A stretch of 64,000 nt of DNA. Origin: Oppiella nova. Taxonomy: Eukaryota; Arthropoda; Arachnida; Sarcoptiformes; Oppiidae. Where the stretch lies: NCBI GenBank assembly GCA_905397405.1, contig CAJPVJ010000012.1, positions 1 through 64,000 on the forward strand, written 5' to 3'. Position 1 is the stretch's first letter; the number at the start of each line of letters is the position of its first letter. Positions 50,683-63,261 of the stretch are shown here, one piece after another. Below the pieces are notes generated by a model, which was given only the letters and a program-made list of their open reading frames with translations, was not told the DNA's origin and did no database searches. A program made the position numbers and the translations under genes.

Positions 50683-52416
50683 AATACTACGATTCTCTGA
50701 TAATTAATGATTTCAATAATAAATAACATGTGATTTGAAAAAAATAATTTCAATGTTAACTAAAACCAAAACCTAAGTGAGGTCTGAATGTGCGGAATAG
50801 TTGTCTACTTTCACAAATTCACAAATCATGTCATTTCTTATGTATTTGCGATAAGACTGATGACATACACCTACTGCCAGGAACTGATGCCTACACTAAC
50901 CACCGGTGCCACATCTTAATGGAATATTAATGATGAATACAATACTGGTAATGATTCACCAAAAACTTTGTTTCCATTAATTTGTTAATACTTTTATATA
51001 ACATAAAACAAACTCATGGCTCGAATAATATGGGAGAAAAAAATCAATTATAAAGTTTGACTGAATGACAGAATATTAGCAATATTAGAGGACTCGTACG
51101 TGTAGTGAGTCGTCAAATAATGTTTATATACATTATATTCATAATCGAGAAATAATAATAATCATTGGTTTTGGTACCTGAGAGCAGAACTTATCATTTT
51201 TCACATTCAATTCAATATAATATCCCTTATGTGACACTTAAATAGAAAAAGAAAACTTTTATAGTTTTTATAATAGATTCAAATTTGGTTCAATTCAAGT
51301 CATTACTGATTGCCGTAACTGTACTGTAGTTTGTATGTCAAATGCTAGCACTGACTCTAATACAGGTATATTATGGTCGCAGTGTATGTGTTATGATTAT
51401 GAGTACAATATTACAAATTATTAACAAATGAAGTAATTTTTGTCGTATTTTTGTTTTACACGTATTATCGCAAATGTCCCGAAATAGGACTCAGCTTTAG
51501 TTTTAGTCATATTTTAGTGTTTGTAGTGTTTGTACTGTTTTGCTGTACATTTCTGTCCATAATATCATATAATAATTATATCAATCTATGAGACAATTGC
51601 ATACATTGCACGCCCAACACATCGTTGAAATACAAAAAGAGTTAAACAAATAGAAAATAATTCTCAAAAACGATATATACTTTTCAAATGTATTATTAGT
51701 ACATAATTATAATCTTATTCTATATGAATAGTATCCATAGTTTTCTCTTCTGAAACATAATTTAAGAAAAAATTGTATTTCATTTGCAAAAATGTATTCA
51801 TTTTAAGCACATAAATGACTGGCCCTTCGATTTAACAAACTTTGGACTAATTGTAATCATTAATAGCATAATATTTAAATCATTTGTTCTACAAAGTGAT
51901 ATAAACTTCATTTCAACCCAATCTAAATCCTATTCAATCACTCAATCACTCGATTTCTCTCTGTTTTAAACGTTAAGACATTTTATATTTTGAAACTCAA
52001 ATTTTTCAGTTAATATATTATATGAATGAGAAATAAGGGGCAAAACTAATGAATATAATCGCAAATTGCGACCGAATATCGAAATATTATCTTCAATTAC
52101 ATTATAATTTTTAAGTCCCGTTTCATATCAATTAAAAAACAGTTATTTCGATATAAAAAAGAATTTTCTGACTCTTTCTGCAGATATTATGCAATTAATA
52201 TCCCTTTAGGGAAAAGTTTTCCTTTTTTCCATTAATGTCTTTAATAATTGAGTCTTTTTATCTAAAAATGAATTAATGATTAAATTAATACTAATTTGCT
52301 TATCGATAATATTTGGTAAAAGTGTTTCCTATCGGTTGATGTGTTTGTGTTTTTGTATAATTGAATGTTTAAACGATTCTTAAATATTTATATTAATATT
52401 TAGACCCAAAACTGAT

Positions 52417-52709
52417 TCACGCTTTAGTTTCATGCAAATGATGCAAATGATGGTCGACGGGACCTAACATTTGAGGTAATTGTGGGGGAACTACACTTTG
52501 CATCTTATGCTCTTTCTTCCATTTCATTCTTCGGTTCTGAAACCAAATCTTGATTTGTCTTTCGCTGAGGCATAAGGAGTGCGCGATTTCTATCCGTCGT
52601 CTTCGGGTGAGATAACGATTAAAGTGGAACTCCTTCTCCAACTCCAGCGTCTGATATCTGGTGTACGAAGTCCTCTGTCTCTTCGTCTCTCCCATTGCGT
52701 TCACACCGT
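52417..52709 (-). CDS. Scr: Sex combs reduced (Hox5) exon 2: homeodomain and C-terminus
   Basis: The acceptor CATTCAG ends at 52710 and the exon begins in phase 1. Joined to exon 1 it reads [20 protein letters not shown]. The homeodomain (about 230-289) begins [20 protein letters not shown] and ends [17 protein letters not shown], followed by [21 protein letters not shown] and KKEHKM are Scr/Hox5 signatures. The tail is short (about 28 residues, Pro/His/Leu-rich) and lacks the longer conserved C-terminus seen in insects. Stop TGA lies at 52417. Scr is a homeotic transcription factor of the segment following the Dfd domain. Predicted protein 318 residues. Only this copy of the exon is complete: its 5' half is repeated twice immediately to the right. 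Confidence 0.93.
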
Positions 52710-52716
52710 CTGAATG
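52585..52716 (-). repeat. Scr: Scr exon 5' half, copy A (part of the real exon)
   Basis: 132 bases covering the splice acceptor, the linker and homeodomain residues 1 to about 34. Ends at the N (52717). Identical to 52718-52849. Confidence 0.9.
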
Positions 52717-52717
52717 N
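52717..52717. other. Single ambiguous base (N) inside the Scr region, likely an assembly join
   Basis: Directly between the complete exon and a repeat of its 5' half, marking the boundary of a duplicated block. Confidence 0.85.
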
Positions 52718-53204
52718 GATTTCTATCCGTCGTCTTCGGGTGAGATAACGATTAAAGTGGAACTCCTTCTCCAACTCCAGCGTCTGATATCTGGTGTACG
52801 AAGTCCTCTGTCTCTTCGTCTCTCCCATTGCGTTCACACCGTCTGAATGAATATGAAGACAACACTATTAGACATTCATTTAAATACGATTACGACTACC
52901 ATTTAAGAGCATATAATGACAAAATATGATACATTGACTCTCGGGTTGGCAAATAAAAACAAAACTAACACTCAGGGAAATATATGGGAACATGTGAATC
53001 GAGTTATGTATTAATAGATTGTTTTAAAATATAAATTATAGCCACTAGTTCATTTGTGCGTTCATAATGTATTAGTGCATAATGTGTGTAGTAATGTCTT
53101 TATACACGGGTTAGTCTGTTAGTCGATGTCTATGTCTATGTCTCTCATAAACAAACCATTACTAATGTTCTTAGCAATGAGGGGATGATCGAGTAGATCG
53201 ACTA
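52718..53204 (-). repeat. Scr: Partial Scr exon plus intron flank, copy B
   Basis: 52718-52849 repeats the exon 5' half including the acceptor. 52850-53204 is intron sequence matching copy C with eight substitutions and one 6-base indel (an extra TATGTC unit). The truncated exon stops within the homeodomain after RRRRIEI and cannot encode helix 3. Confidence 0.9.
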
Positions 53205-53333
53205 CTAGTGAGTTGTGAGCTCTGCCACCACTGCCTATCACTCACAATACCACACAATACATACATGCAATGGCAATGGCAATGCCAATAGACATTCACA
53301 GCGAACCTATTTTGCAAACAACAGTCGTATGTA

Positions 53334-53809
53334 CTATCCGTCGTCTTCGGGTGAGATAACGATTAAAGTGGAACTCCTTCTCCAACTCCAGCGTCTGATA
53401 TCTGGTGTACGAAGTCCTCTGTCTCTTCGTCTCTCCCATTGCGTTCACACCGTCTGAATGGATAGGAAGACAACACTATTAGACATTCATTTAAATACAA
53501 TTACGACTATCATTTAAGAGCATATAATGACAAAATATGATACATTGACTCTCGGGTAGGAAAATAAAAACAAAACTAACACTCAGGGAAATATATGGGA
53601 ACATGTGAATCGAGTTATGTATTAATAGATTGTTTTAAAATATAAATTATAGCCACTGGTTCATTTGTGCGTTCATAATGTATTAGTGCATAATGTGTGT
53701 AGTAATGTCTTTATACACGGGGTAGTCTGTTAGTCGATGTCTATGTCTCTCATAAACAAACCATTACTAATGTTCTTAGCAATGAGGGGATGATCGAGTA
53801 GATCGACTA
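53334..53809 (-). repeat. Scr: Partial Scr exon plus intron flank, copy C
   Basis: 127 bases of exon (53334-53460) and about 349 bases of intron, about 98% identical to copy B. It is separated from B by about 129 bases of unique sequence. The level of difference is typical of two haplotypes of one locus. Confidence 0.9.
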
Positions 53810-54326
53810 GATCACTCAACACTCGAGACGGTGGTGACGGATAGTGAGTGTTATGGTGTGTTATGTATGTACGTTACCGTTACCGTTACGGTTATCTGTA
53901 AGTGTCGCTTGGATAAAACGTTTGTTGTCAGCATACAAAAAAATGAACACAAAATGAACGCTAAAACATAGCATTAGTGGAACTCATAGTCAAAGTTGTA
54001 ATTATATTATGTTTTGAATTAAGGCCTCAAGGATTTCAGGACAAAGAAAACCATTACATCAATACCTTATATAACGAGAGTTAACTAAATTTAAACAAAA
54101 CTATCATTTGATTAGCAAAACATTAAATACTCAATACTAATGAAGATTATATTAATACAAAGACATTGAATTTAGTGAATGTATTGAATGTTTGGCTCAT
54201 AATTATTGAGGAAAATATTTGAAGAAAAGGCAAATGAAATGTAAAGACATATTTGTATTCATTATTCAATGAGATATGGCTTTTGGCAAATTTAGACCGA
54301 AATGAGAGCTAAAACTAAATGCCAAA

Positions 54327-54329
<3 letters not shown>

Positions 54330-54366
<37 letters not shown>
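54330..54366. repeat. (CT)n microsatellite in the Scr intron
   Basis: Pure CT tract, 18 units; on the transcribed (minus) strand it is GA. Confidence 0.95.
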
Positions 54367-54368
<2 letters not shown>

Positions 54369-54697
54369 TTAGTGAGAAAATATGCAGCTTTTGGTCTTTG
54401 GCTGTACTTTTACAGCGTATATGAGAGACAACTGAGAGCGTGAAAGGCTGTCTTTTTCTGTCAATATAAATGATATTGCAATGGATTCTGGTGCTGACCA
54501 TCCGGTGCTATAACTGCCAAACATAACAATAACAGTAGTAGAGATCGCCTGGAGGTTCAACAATATAAATGGAAAGTTATAGTCAGTCGCCCACAACTCA
54601 TGCATAGTGTGGTGTTTAATAAATAACATTGCATTGCAGTCATAGGGATAGCCATACGGAGCGCACAGATAGTAGACATGCATAGAGAGTGATGCGG

Positions 54698-54750
54698 TTC
54701 ATGCCGTTCATGCCGTTCATGCCGTACACACCGTTCACACCGTAAACATC
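54698..54750. repeat. (ATGCCGTTC)n short tandem repeat
   Basis: Three good nine-base units then decayed units (CACACCGTT and similar), in the Scr intron. Confidence 0.8.
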
Positions 54751-55427
54751 ACAAACACCACACATTCAATACATTCAAGACATTCACTGATTCCCTAATT
54801 CTCAGACAATTGTGAACAGTATTGAAATGCAAAGACATAACACACACACATACTGTACATATAGCGCCGTTGGTGTGTAGGCCTGTTGAGCACAGAGAGC
54901 ACCCTATCATTTTCGTTACGCTTGATATAATAAAAGTAAGATTGTAAATCAGTACCGGGCCCTTTATGTCCCCCTTTAACTGCCTATTTTATGGCCGGCC
55001 ATAAAACTAACTGCTTTTGCCAACTCTTGAGGCAGTAATGCAGTAGAATTATGGCAGTTGTTCACTGATACCATACCAGTGCTATTTTATGGCTAATGGG
55101 AGGGAAGCCTATGTTTGACAGTACCAGCAGAGGTGGTTCCAACCAAATTTACAACCGTCTGAAGATCAGTGAAAAAGGCCTCTGCGCTCCAGAACTCGAC
55201 ATTTCACGTCCAGATACTCATCGGTGTACTTGTCTACCAGTGCTCTTACACAACATCAACAACACATTCACCACTACATCGCCTAACCATCACTACATCA
55301 ACAGCCAAAACAACGCAACCCAAGCAACGCCATGACAGACGCCGCGAGACCACGTTTGGACAGGTAGGCCGAGTAGGCCGAGTAGGCCTGACACGGGCGG
55401 ACATGGAGAACAAGTGAGTGGACTTAC

Positions 55428-56091
55428 TTTGGCCGACGTGCACTTTCCTCATCCATGGGTAGATGTGCGGCGGGTTTTGCGAGCCGTAAGTGCCATTCTT
55501 GCCCTGTCCTCCATTGGCTCCATTTCCTTGTGAATTGTTTTGAGCTGTGTTCGCACCGGTAGGTTGTGGTACGTTCTGTTGGGAGCCGGCAGATGACCGC
55601 TGCGGTGGCGAGGCTCTGGGTTCGGGTGATTGTCCGGCGCCACCGCTGGATGTGCTGAGATCTTGAGGCGAAGAGGCCGAGTCGACGGCGTACTTGCAGC
55701 TCGAGGGAGAGGTGGGCGTCCGGGAGGGCAGTATGGGCTGAGTGGAGCTGTGGTGACTGAGCCTCGACTGGACTACGGCCTGAGCTGTCGATTGCGAACA
55801 CGAATTACTCGAATAGGGATGAAGTTCTCTGTGATGTGTGGATACGTGCGGATGACTCGAGTGATGATGACTGCTGTGATGGTCGCCGTTCTGCAGGTAC
55901 GCCGAGTAGGCATTGGCGGGGGATGTCGGCTGAGCCGTGGCCGCCGTCACGGCGTTGTTGGCGGCGGTGGCGTAACAGTTGTTGTAGACCTGCGGCGTGT
56001 AGTAGTCGGGCGGTGTCTGTGCCGAGTCGGGCCCCGGTCTGGGCTGACCGTAGCACGAGGTCAGGGAATTGACGAACTGGTATGAGCTCAT
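55428..56091 (-). CDS. Scr: Sex combs reduced (Hox5) exon 1: N-terminus and hexapeptide
   Basis: Start at ATG 56089-56091, because MSSYQFVNSLTSCYGQ is the conserved Scr N-terminus. Then PPDYYTPQVYNNCYA, an Ala/Thr/Gln-rich segment, a His-rich run (HHSSHHHSSHPHVSTHH, about residues 76-92), a Ser-rich region with SSPQDLSTSS, an Asn/Gly-rich region, and the hexapeptide IYPWMRKVHVG at about 210-220. It ends in phase 1 at CAAA|GTAAGT. The frame stays open upstream of the ATG (including NYLGRDSAHS), so a longer leader or an upstream ATG cannot be excluded, but family alignment favours this start. Confidence 0.93.
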
Positions 56092-57179
56092 GGAGTGAGC
56101 CGAGTCTCTACCCAAGTAATTGTGCCCAATATTCCACGCAATTTTGATATATAAGATGAATTATGGCTGAGCCGAGCGTACTCTCCAGGAAACCTCCGGC
56201 ACACTTTAATAGCGCATTATACCATCCAAATGACTGCCTCCCTGGCCAACCACGTGACGCACCTACAGCCAATCCCCGTCACGCCAACACCACTGTTGCC
56301 ATAACTTCGAGATGTAACTCACGATGGATTGAGTCTATGTGCCGATCGCTCTCTATGTTTATGTATGAGAGAGCGTGAGAGTCGAGAGAGTACACGGAGA
56401 GCACAGAGAGTATGCGAGAGAGTATGCAGAGAGAGCGAGAGAGTGGATGAGAGAGCAGTGAAGAACTCGTATTCTGTGAATGCTATCAATGCTATCAATA
56501 CAACAATAATAAGAATATCTTATAAATTACTGTTATTAATACAATACTAATACTATTAGTATTTTTATATTAGACGAACTATGCTTACAATCAAATCAAC
56601 AAAAATCTTGCGATCGTCTCCACTCTAACTCTAATGAATAAATTTTTTACCAAAACATTAAAGTTGTTTCAAAAGTCCAAAACTATTATAATTGGCAGTA
56701 ATGGTAATGATGTCGATGGAGACAATGATGACTAAATATATAATTATTTCATACAATTAGCACAAAATACTATTAACTTCTTTGAAATTGAGAAAAAATA
56801 TTATTTATTTTTCTTTTAATATTTTCTTTTTGAGTCTTTCGTTTTGAAGAAAAGGAAAAACAATTCACTAAAAGAAATAACTTAAAAAATAACAGAAAAA
56901 ATAATTTTTACGAATCGTATAATTTTTGTGAAATTATAAATAAATTTAAGACGAGTTGAGTTGAGAATTGTTGGCAATTATACGAGTGAAGCGTTTTTTG
57001 AACTGAACTCAAACGCTGTTGTACTGTAAACACAGAATTGAAAAACTTATAGTTTGTATAAATTCTTAGCGAATAAATTGAGTCAAAATTCACTTTTTTG
57101 ACGGCTTGTATATATTTTGCAGGTTTTTGACAAACTCTAGAAATGTGAGCCTTCAGTACACGAGTGAAGATCGGATCTG

Positions 57180-57580
57180 ATGTGTTCTCATAGTTTACGG
57201 GATCTGATATTGTATAACAAGACGTGGAACAGCACCTCCTTCTTAGGTCCAGTCCAACCTCAACTTGAAGCTAAAATCCGTAGCTTTTTTGATGTCCCAA
57301 ACTTTTTCCCCGATTCTGCTCTCTCTGGCGCCGAATGATATAACAACCACATTATCATTTACCCCCTCCTCTCCCCATTTATATCTGCCAGACGAGACTC
57401 AGGCTCAAGAGGCACACCAAGAATTCTTATGCGCTTCTCAGTGCCACCAGATCTGCCAACACAGCGCATGGATCAGTTGGTTCATGAGGTTCTGTCGGTT
57501 CGCAATATGAATCAAACAAACATCAACATATGAACGCCATCGCCGGCACTGACACTCGCCAAACGCCATCCAGTCTTCAC
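57180..57580. other. Composition island of unknown nature
   Basis: About 400 bases with clearly less A+T than their surroundings. Several frames show protein-like stretches (for example plus-strand NSTSFLGPVQPQLEAKI from about 57215), but stops interrupt each one and no family is recognised. It may be a decayed coding fragment or a regulatory segment. Confidence 0.3.
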
Positions 57581-57851
57581 CTGATTTGCTTCCGATCCAA
57601 ACAATATATTTGTCAATCCATTCACTGTCAGTGCAATAGTTGTTGTTTTGTTTCGTTTGTTTGTTTTGCTTTGTTTTCTATCCAGTGTTTCGCAGACAGT
57701 CAGATAGGGATTCAGAACAACGCTTTCATTATAGCCATTATAGCAGCAAACCATTCATTGACAGCTTTAGCTATATTTGTAAGTTTGTCGCACTCATACC
57801 CGAGCCCTGTGCCTGTGTTTGCGATAATCAGAAAGTGAGTAATAGTGAGTG

Positions 57852-57875
57852 CGAGAGAGAGAGAGAGAGAGAGAG
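57852..57875. repeat. (GA)n microsatellite
   Basis: Pure GA tract, 12 units. Confidence 0.95.
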
Positions 57876-58138
57876 CGAACTGAGTGTGTTGTTCATAGAG
57901 GAAAGTAGAGCCAATGCATAATTAATGAGAGAAACAGAGAGTAAGTTTGATATAATGGTTAAATGGAGTTACTTTCAGTCCTTCCAGTGATCTGACGCTT
58001 TATTCATGGATTGGCACTCACTATAAGACTCTGTTAGCCCTAATCGTCTCACAATCGTTTTTGAAAGAAATTTTACTCTTATATAAAAACTTATTTTTCA
58101 AGTATTACTTATGCGTGTCTTTTTCTGTGTGTGTGTGT

Positions 58139-58175
58139 CTCTCTCTCTCACTCTCTCTCTCTCTCTCTCTCTCTC
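58139..58175. repeat. (CT)n microsatellite
   Basis: CT tract with one CA interruption near 58149, preceded by a GT run. Confidence 0.95.
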
Positions 58176-58542
58176 AAATTAATGGCATTAGTTTTTCTAA
58201 TTAGTTTTACTACAATTTCTTCTTTTTCTTCTCAACTAATTAGACTCAGGGGTTCAGTCGGTCTATAGAAAAGTTGATCCATTTTTAGCATTCACTTCAT
58301 TTGATGCGATTTTGTAGATCAGAAAATATATTTTTCCCACTTTATCATAGACTCAAACCATTGCACTGTCTGTCATATTATTTAACTCAAAGTGTTTGAA
58401 CGTACACTTAATTTCGTTTAAGTGTAGAATCTATTTACCAGTACTTTATTTTTACTTATTTTGTTGTCCATCAAAACTAATAACATTATGTGTACATTAC
58501 TATACAATTCTCTCTTTACTACAAACTGCCATAACTATGGAG

Positions 58543-58543
<1 letters not shown>

Positions 58544-58583
<40 letters not shown>
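58544..58583. repeat. (GA)n microsatellite
   Basis: Pure GA tract; the reverse complement of the tract 370 bases to its left. Confidence 0.95.
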
Positions 58584-58587
<4 letters not shown>

Positions 58588-59886
58588 AAATAACTCATAA
58601 CTAGACTCATATGCTCTCTCTAAGTAAGCCTTTATTAAAAAGTAGAGAAACTTTTCTCTTAAGATTGATGACAGTGACCATACGAGCGCATGGTGTCGGT
58701 TCCCACCACACGTGCAAATATTTTCTACCAATACATACAGTACTGTCGAAATGGAGTTCCCAAACATTCTGTATAGACTTGAGAGCAGAAACAACTTTTT
58801 CAAAACATAATTTTCATTTTATGTCATTATTTTGTTGATCGCTTGCATGCAATCTATGGCTAAATGACCGAAAGTTTGCGCTGTCTTTGTATATGTTTTA
58901 ATAGTTGTTTGAAATATAGTTGAGTTGACATTATTTGATGCCTAAACACACAAAAATTCACATCTCTCTAAAATTGTCCGAACAATGAGTATATTTGAGC
59001 GTTAAAAATGTCTAAACTTCAGTGCATTTCTATAATACAATTATTTAGTCTTCTGTTTTAAGGCTAAAAATAGTATAATTCAGTAGATTTTTTGCCGTTT
59101 TTATGTTAACATAACAGGGCTGGGAGTATATGTTTTTCTTTGCGATGTTTGAGCACAAAGTTGATAGAAATCGCTTTTTTGAGCAAAAAATTCATTCGTA
59201 TTTTTAGTGCATTTATAAAAACAGAAATGCTGTCAAAAATCCATATTTTTATTTCATGTCAAATAAGTGAATGAGAGTTAGAGGAGAGGGAGAGAGAGAG
59301 AGAGAGCAATGAATAGAGTGAATGTGTGTGAGAGAGAATAGGTGTTACACCACAACTAGCCGTACACTATATAGTATATACTGACTGTTTTAAACACATC
59401 GTATGCATCAATGAGAGAGATTATGCACCAATATTGTAGTCGACTTTTTATTTCACTATGATATGTGTCTCATAGAGTCTCGAAAGTGTGGCTCACAATT
59501 GTGTCCATCATTATTATATGGAAGGGAAACAGTCTTTCAGTGTTTCAGTCTTTGCTGTGCACTCAGTCTCTCTCCTATTACTGACTCACATCTGCTTTTA
59601 TGCTTAACTTATATACACTGTATTTCATGTATTCTATGCGCGCCATAGCTATTCCAGTGCCAATAGAACTGGTATTTCAATGTTATATTCTATTGTATAT
59701 ACTGTTGAACTTCAAAGCAAACAACCTCTAAATGCAACAAAATTTGTAAAATACTAAATAAAAGTTTAGATATCATCGCAACAATTATAATACTTTCGTA
59801 GCGCACTGAATACAATGCAAATAATATGGATGTGCTATATATGAAAAAAGTCTACACAAGACATTAGGGGAGAAAAATATACAATC

Positions 59887-59889
<3 letters not shown>

Positions 59890-59926
<37 letters not shown>
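59890..59926. repeat. (GA)n microsatellite
   Basis: Pure GA tract, about 18 units. Confidence 0.95.
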
Positions 59927-59929
<3 letters not shown>

Positions 59930-62436
59930 CATTGCATTGCCTTTAGTCAACAAACTATAAAACATCTATTCATCAAAGCATGAAATACTTTTGCGACTAT
60001 AAATCGATATTATATTAGTGTATATTTGTGTGTCTTTTTTCTCTCCAATAATATCAATGTTAATACTATATTGGAAAACAAGAATCAATAATTAATTACA
60101 GCAACACCTGTAGTACTAGCCCTGCATTGACGACGACTAACTAATACACTGTATTTGGCTAATACAGTAAATGTATTAAAATTTGAACGCATTATAAGTT
60201 ATCGTTGATATCAACTGAAAACATACGACATGAATGAGTGGCGGCTGTGAATGCGGTGCCACTACTGACTACTGATACACAAACACTACTGAATTTAGAG
60301 AGACTGTAGTTTGAGCGTTGGATGTATGTATGGATGTATGGATGTACAGCCAGAGTAGTACTCACTGAATGGTAATATCCCTGGAGAGGAGGATGAATGT
60401 GTAATCTTGCATAAAGGGGTGCCGAGTATCCATACTCTTAGTCTATGCATTCATGGCATCAACTTTTATACAATATATAATATATGACTTACTTCTTATT
60501 TATCACTCAGCGCTAGTAATCATTGGATTTACAAATAAACTTCTCTTGTCTTGTCTTTTGCTTCTTTTGTTTAGTTTTGTTTTCCTTTTTCTCATTCTTT
60601 CCAATAAATTATTACATTTTTTGCGTCGAGTTATTAAATTGAAAACAATAATCATAATACAAATATAATGGCTATAAAAGTAAGTAAAACACAAAACATT
60701 CACATAATAATGATGGTAATAATTGAATTTCTATATCATATGGTAATAAATATATTTTACAATAATTTTTAATACATACAATTACATGAAGTTATGCCAC
60801 AATTAAATATATTTTTAAACTTAAAATGTATGGAATATCATATTAAATGGTGTAATAATTGAAATGATAAGACCCAACTTTTTACTTATACTTATATAAC
60901 TAATAAATTATTTATAGTGAATACAAGTTCATATTCATATTTAACTTTTTATATATAAATTTGTATAAATAGTATTTGATATAATAATTTAATAATACAA
61001 TAGTGTATAAGTTCTCCTGAGAATCTTATTCATGTTAGAATACAATCAAATAAATTTCTAAATAATTTTGATTTGTTGTTATAATAATTAGGAAAAACCA
61101 CCGAAATTACTTTTATAAAGTATTTAGTTAAGTTAGTGTATTTGGGCATCCTTGACGCTACAGTACAGTATATAGTGCTATTAATAACATAATGACTTTG
61201 TTATGTTGTCATTACTTATATTTTGTTGAGATCTAAGCGATTAAAGATCACAAAAGCTTTCCATACAATCATTCATTGGATTCATTCATTGGTCTAATTT
61301 TGACAATCAGTTCACTTGTTTCAGAAAATATATGAATATATCGGACGAAAAAAGTTTTGGGAATTTTCTTAATGGAATGTTTGGTTAACTCTATTTGTAC
61401 TTAACATGCATTGCATTTATTGGTGAATTTGGTTACGATTGGGAACGAAAGTCTGTGTTCAATACCACTATATATATAATATTCTGTGAATAGCAGTGTT
61501 ATTGAACAATACAAGCAAATACAATATCTTTGATATAAACTGCAGCACATATTATGGCTTTTAAAGAGAAATTACATTTTTTATTCGTGTTATAACGAGT
61601 GCCACTAAATATTCAAAAAGCAATTTAAAAATTGGTTACGTTATGAGAAACTCTTTTTTGATTTATAGATACGATAACTCTCTTTGGCATTGAATTCAAC
61701 GAAATAAGAGAAGAAAATATTTACATTGAATTAAAATATAATAATAAATGCAAAAAATACTCAATTTTTCTAACTAAATATAAATTATATAAGAATTGCA
61801 CACAATTTTTCAGTTCTCTAGTAAAACCCGTAAAAATATATCATTGAGTGATAGCTTTATTAATATATGAAAAGAATCTAATAGTGAATACTGTGTTACT
61901 TATAATTGAAATGACAACCGATAGCTCTCTCACAATATAATAACTAAATTCAATGTTAAGAGACAAACACCTGAAAGAGCTCTCTGTGCACCCGATCCAG
62001 AGATAAGGGCTGCAGGCTGACCATTTATACGCTTTTACCGTTTATATGACATGCCATAAAAGGGTCTAGAGCAAGTAAACTCTTTCGGTGCTATAAATTA
62101 ATCAAAAGTGAAGCCCATCTGTTGTTACTGAAGCCATACACAGCTCCCAGTCATTGCAGACCATCACTCGCTTCAATGATAGACAATAGTTTGGGTTTGG
62201 GTTTGTGTTCACTATAGTTATAGTATGTGTAGACAATTGAGTGCCAATACTTGCAATCACTAATAGATCATCATATTTGATATTTGAAAATAACTCTTAT
62301 TTTTAACACATATTTCATTGACAAATAACTTAATAATAATTCACATCTTTCTCTGTAATTATATTAATCTTAATCTGAATATTTATATTAAAAATCATTT
62401 GTTTGGTTAATAAAAACTATTTGTTTGTCTAAATGT

Positions 62437-63261
<825 letters not shown>

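Larger units (their letters stand above)
42798..52416. other. Non-coding interval between mir-10 and Scr
   Basis: No gene is seen on either strand. It holds the right arm of the inverted repeat (45370-45472), a CT tract at 45472-45515, short tandem repeats at 46793-46817 and 50638-50682, and a purine-rich stretch near 49924-49980 in which GAGTGACGAGAGAGCGAG occurs twice. 43.9-44.9 kb is extremely AT-rich. The Scr 3' UTR lies at its right end, but no clear AATAAA was found within 500 bases. Confidence 0.5.
52710..55427 (-). other. Scr: Scr intron (2718 bases as assembled)
   Basis: Between donor CAAA|GTAAGT (exon end 55428) and acceptor CATTCAG|AC. The assembled length includes two extra partial copies of exon 2 and its flank, a CT tract (54330-54366) and short tandem repeats (53870-53890, 54698-54750), so the true length may be less. 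Confidence 0.85.
56092..62436. other. Non-coding interval between Scr and ftz
   Basis: Near Scr (56.1-56.35 kb) the base composition is balanced and there is a TATA-like minus-strand segment about 56146-56155 and a CACGTG E-box near 56248, which may belong to the Scr promoter. CT/GA tracts lie at 57852, 58139, 58544 and 59890. A balanced-composition island at 57180-57580 has no recognised product. 60.4-62.4 kb is very AT-rich; an AATAAA on the minus strand at 61856-61861 may serve ftz. Confidence 0.5.

Noticed and set aside
52619-52837. A minus-strand frame containing an apparently doubled homeodomain start
   Set aside because: It crosses the N at 52717 and joins copy A to the repeated copy B; an artefact of the duplicated block, not a two-homeodomain protein.
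55630-56085. A 151-residue plus-strand frame opposite Scr exon 1
   Set aside because: Gly/Arg/Val-rich shadow of the Scr reading frame; no independent coding signal.
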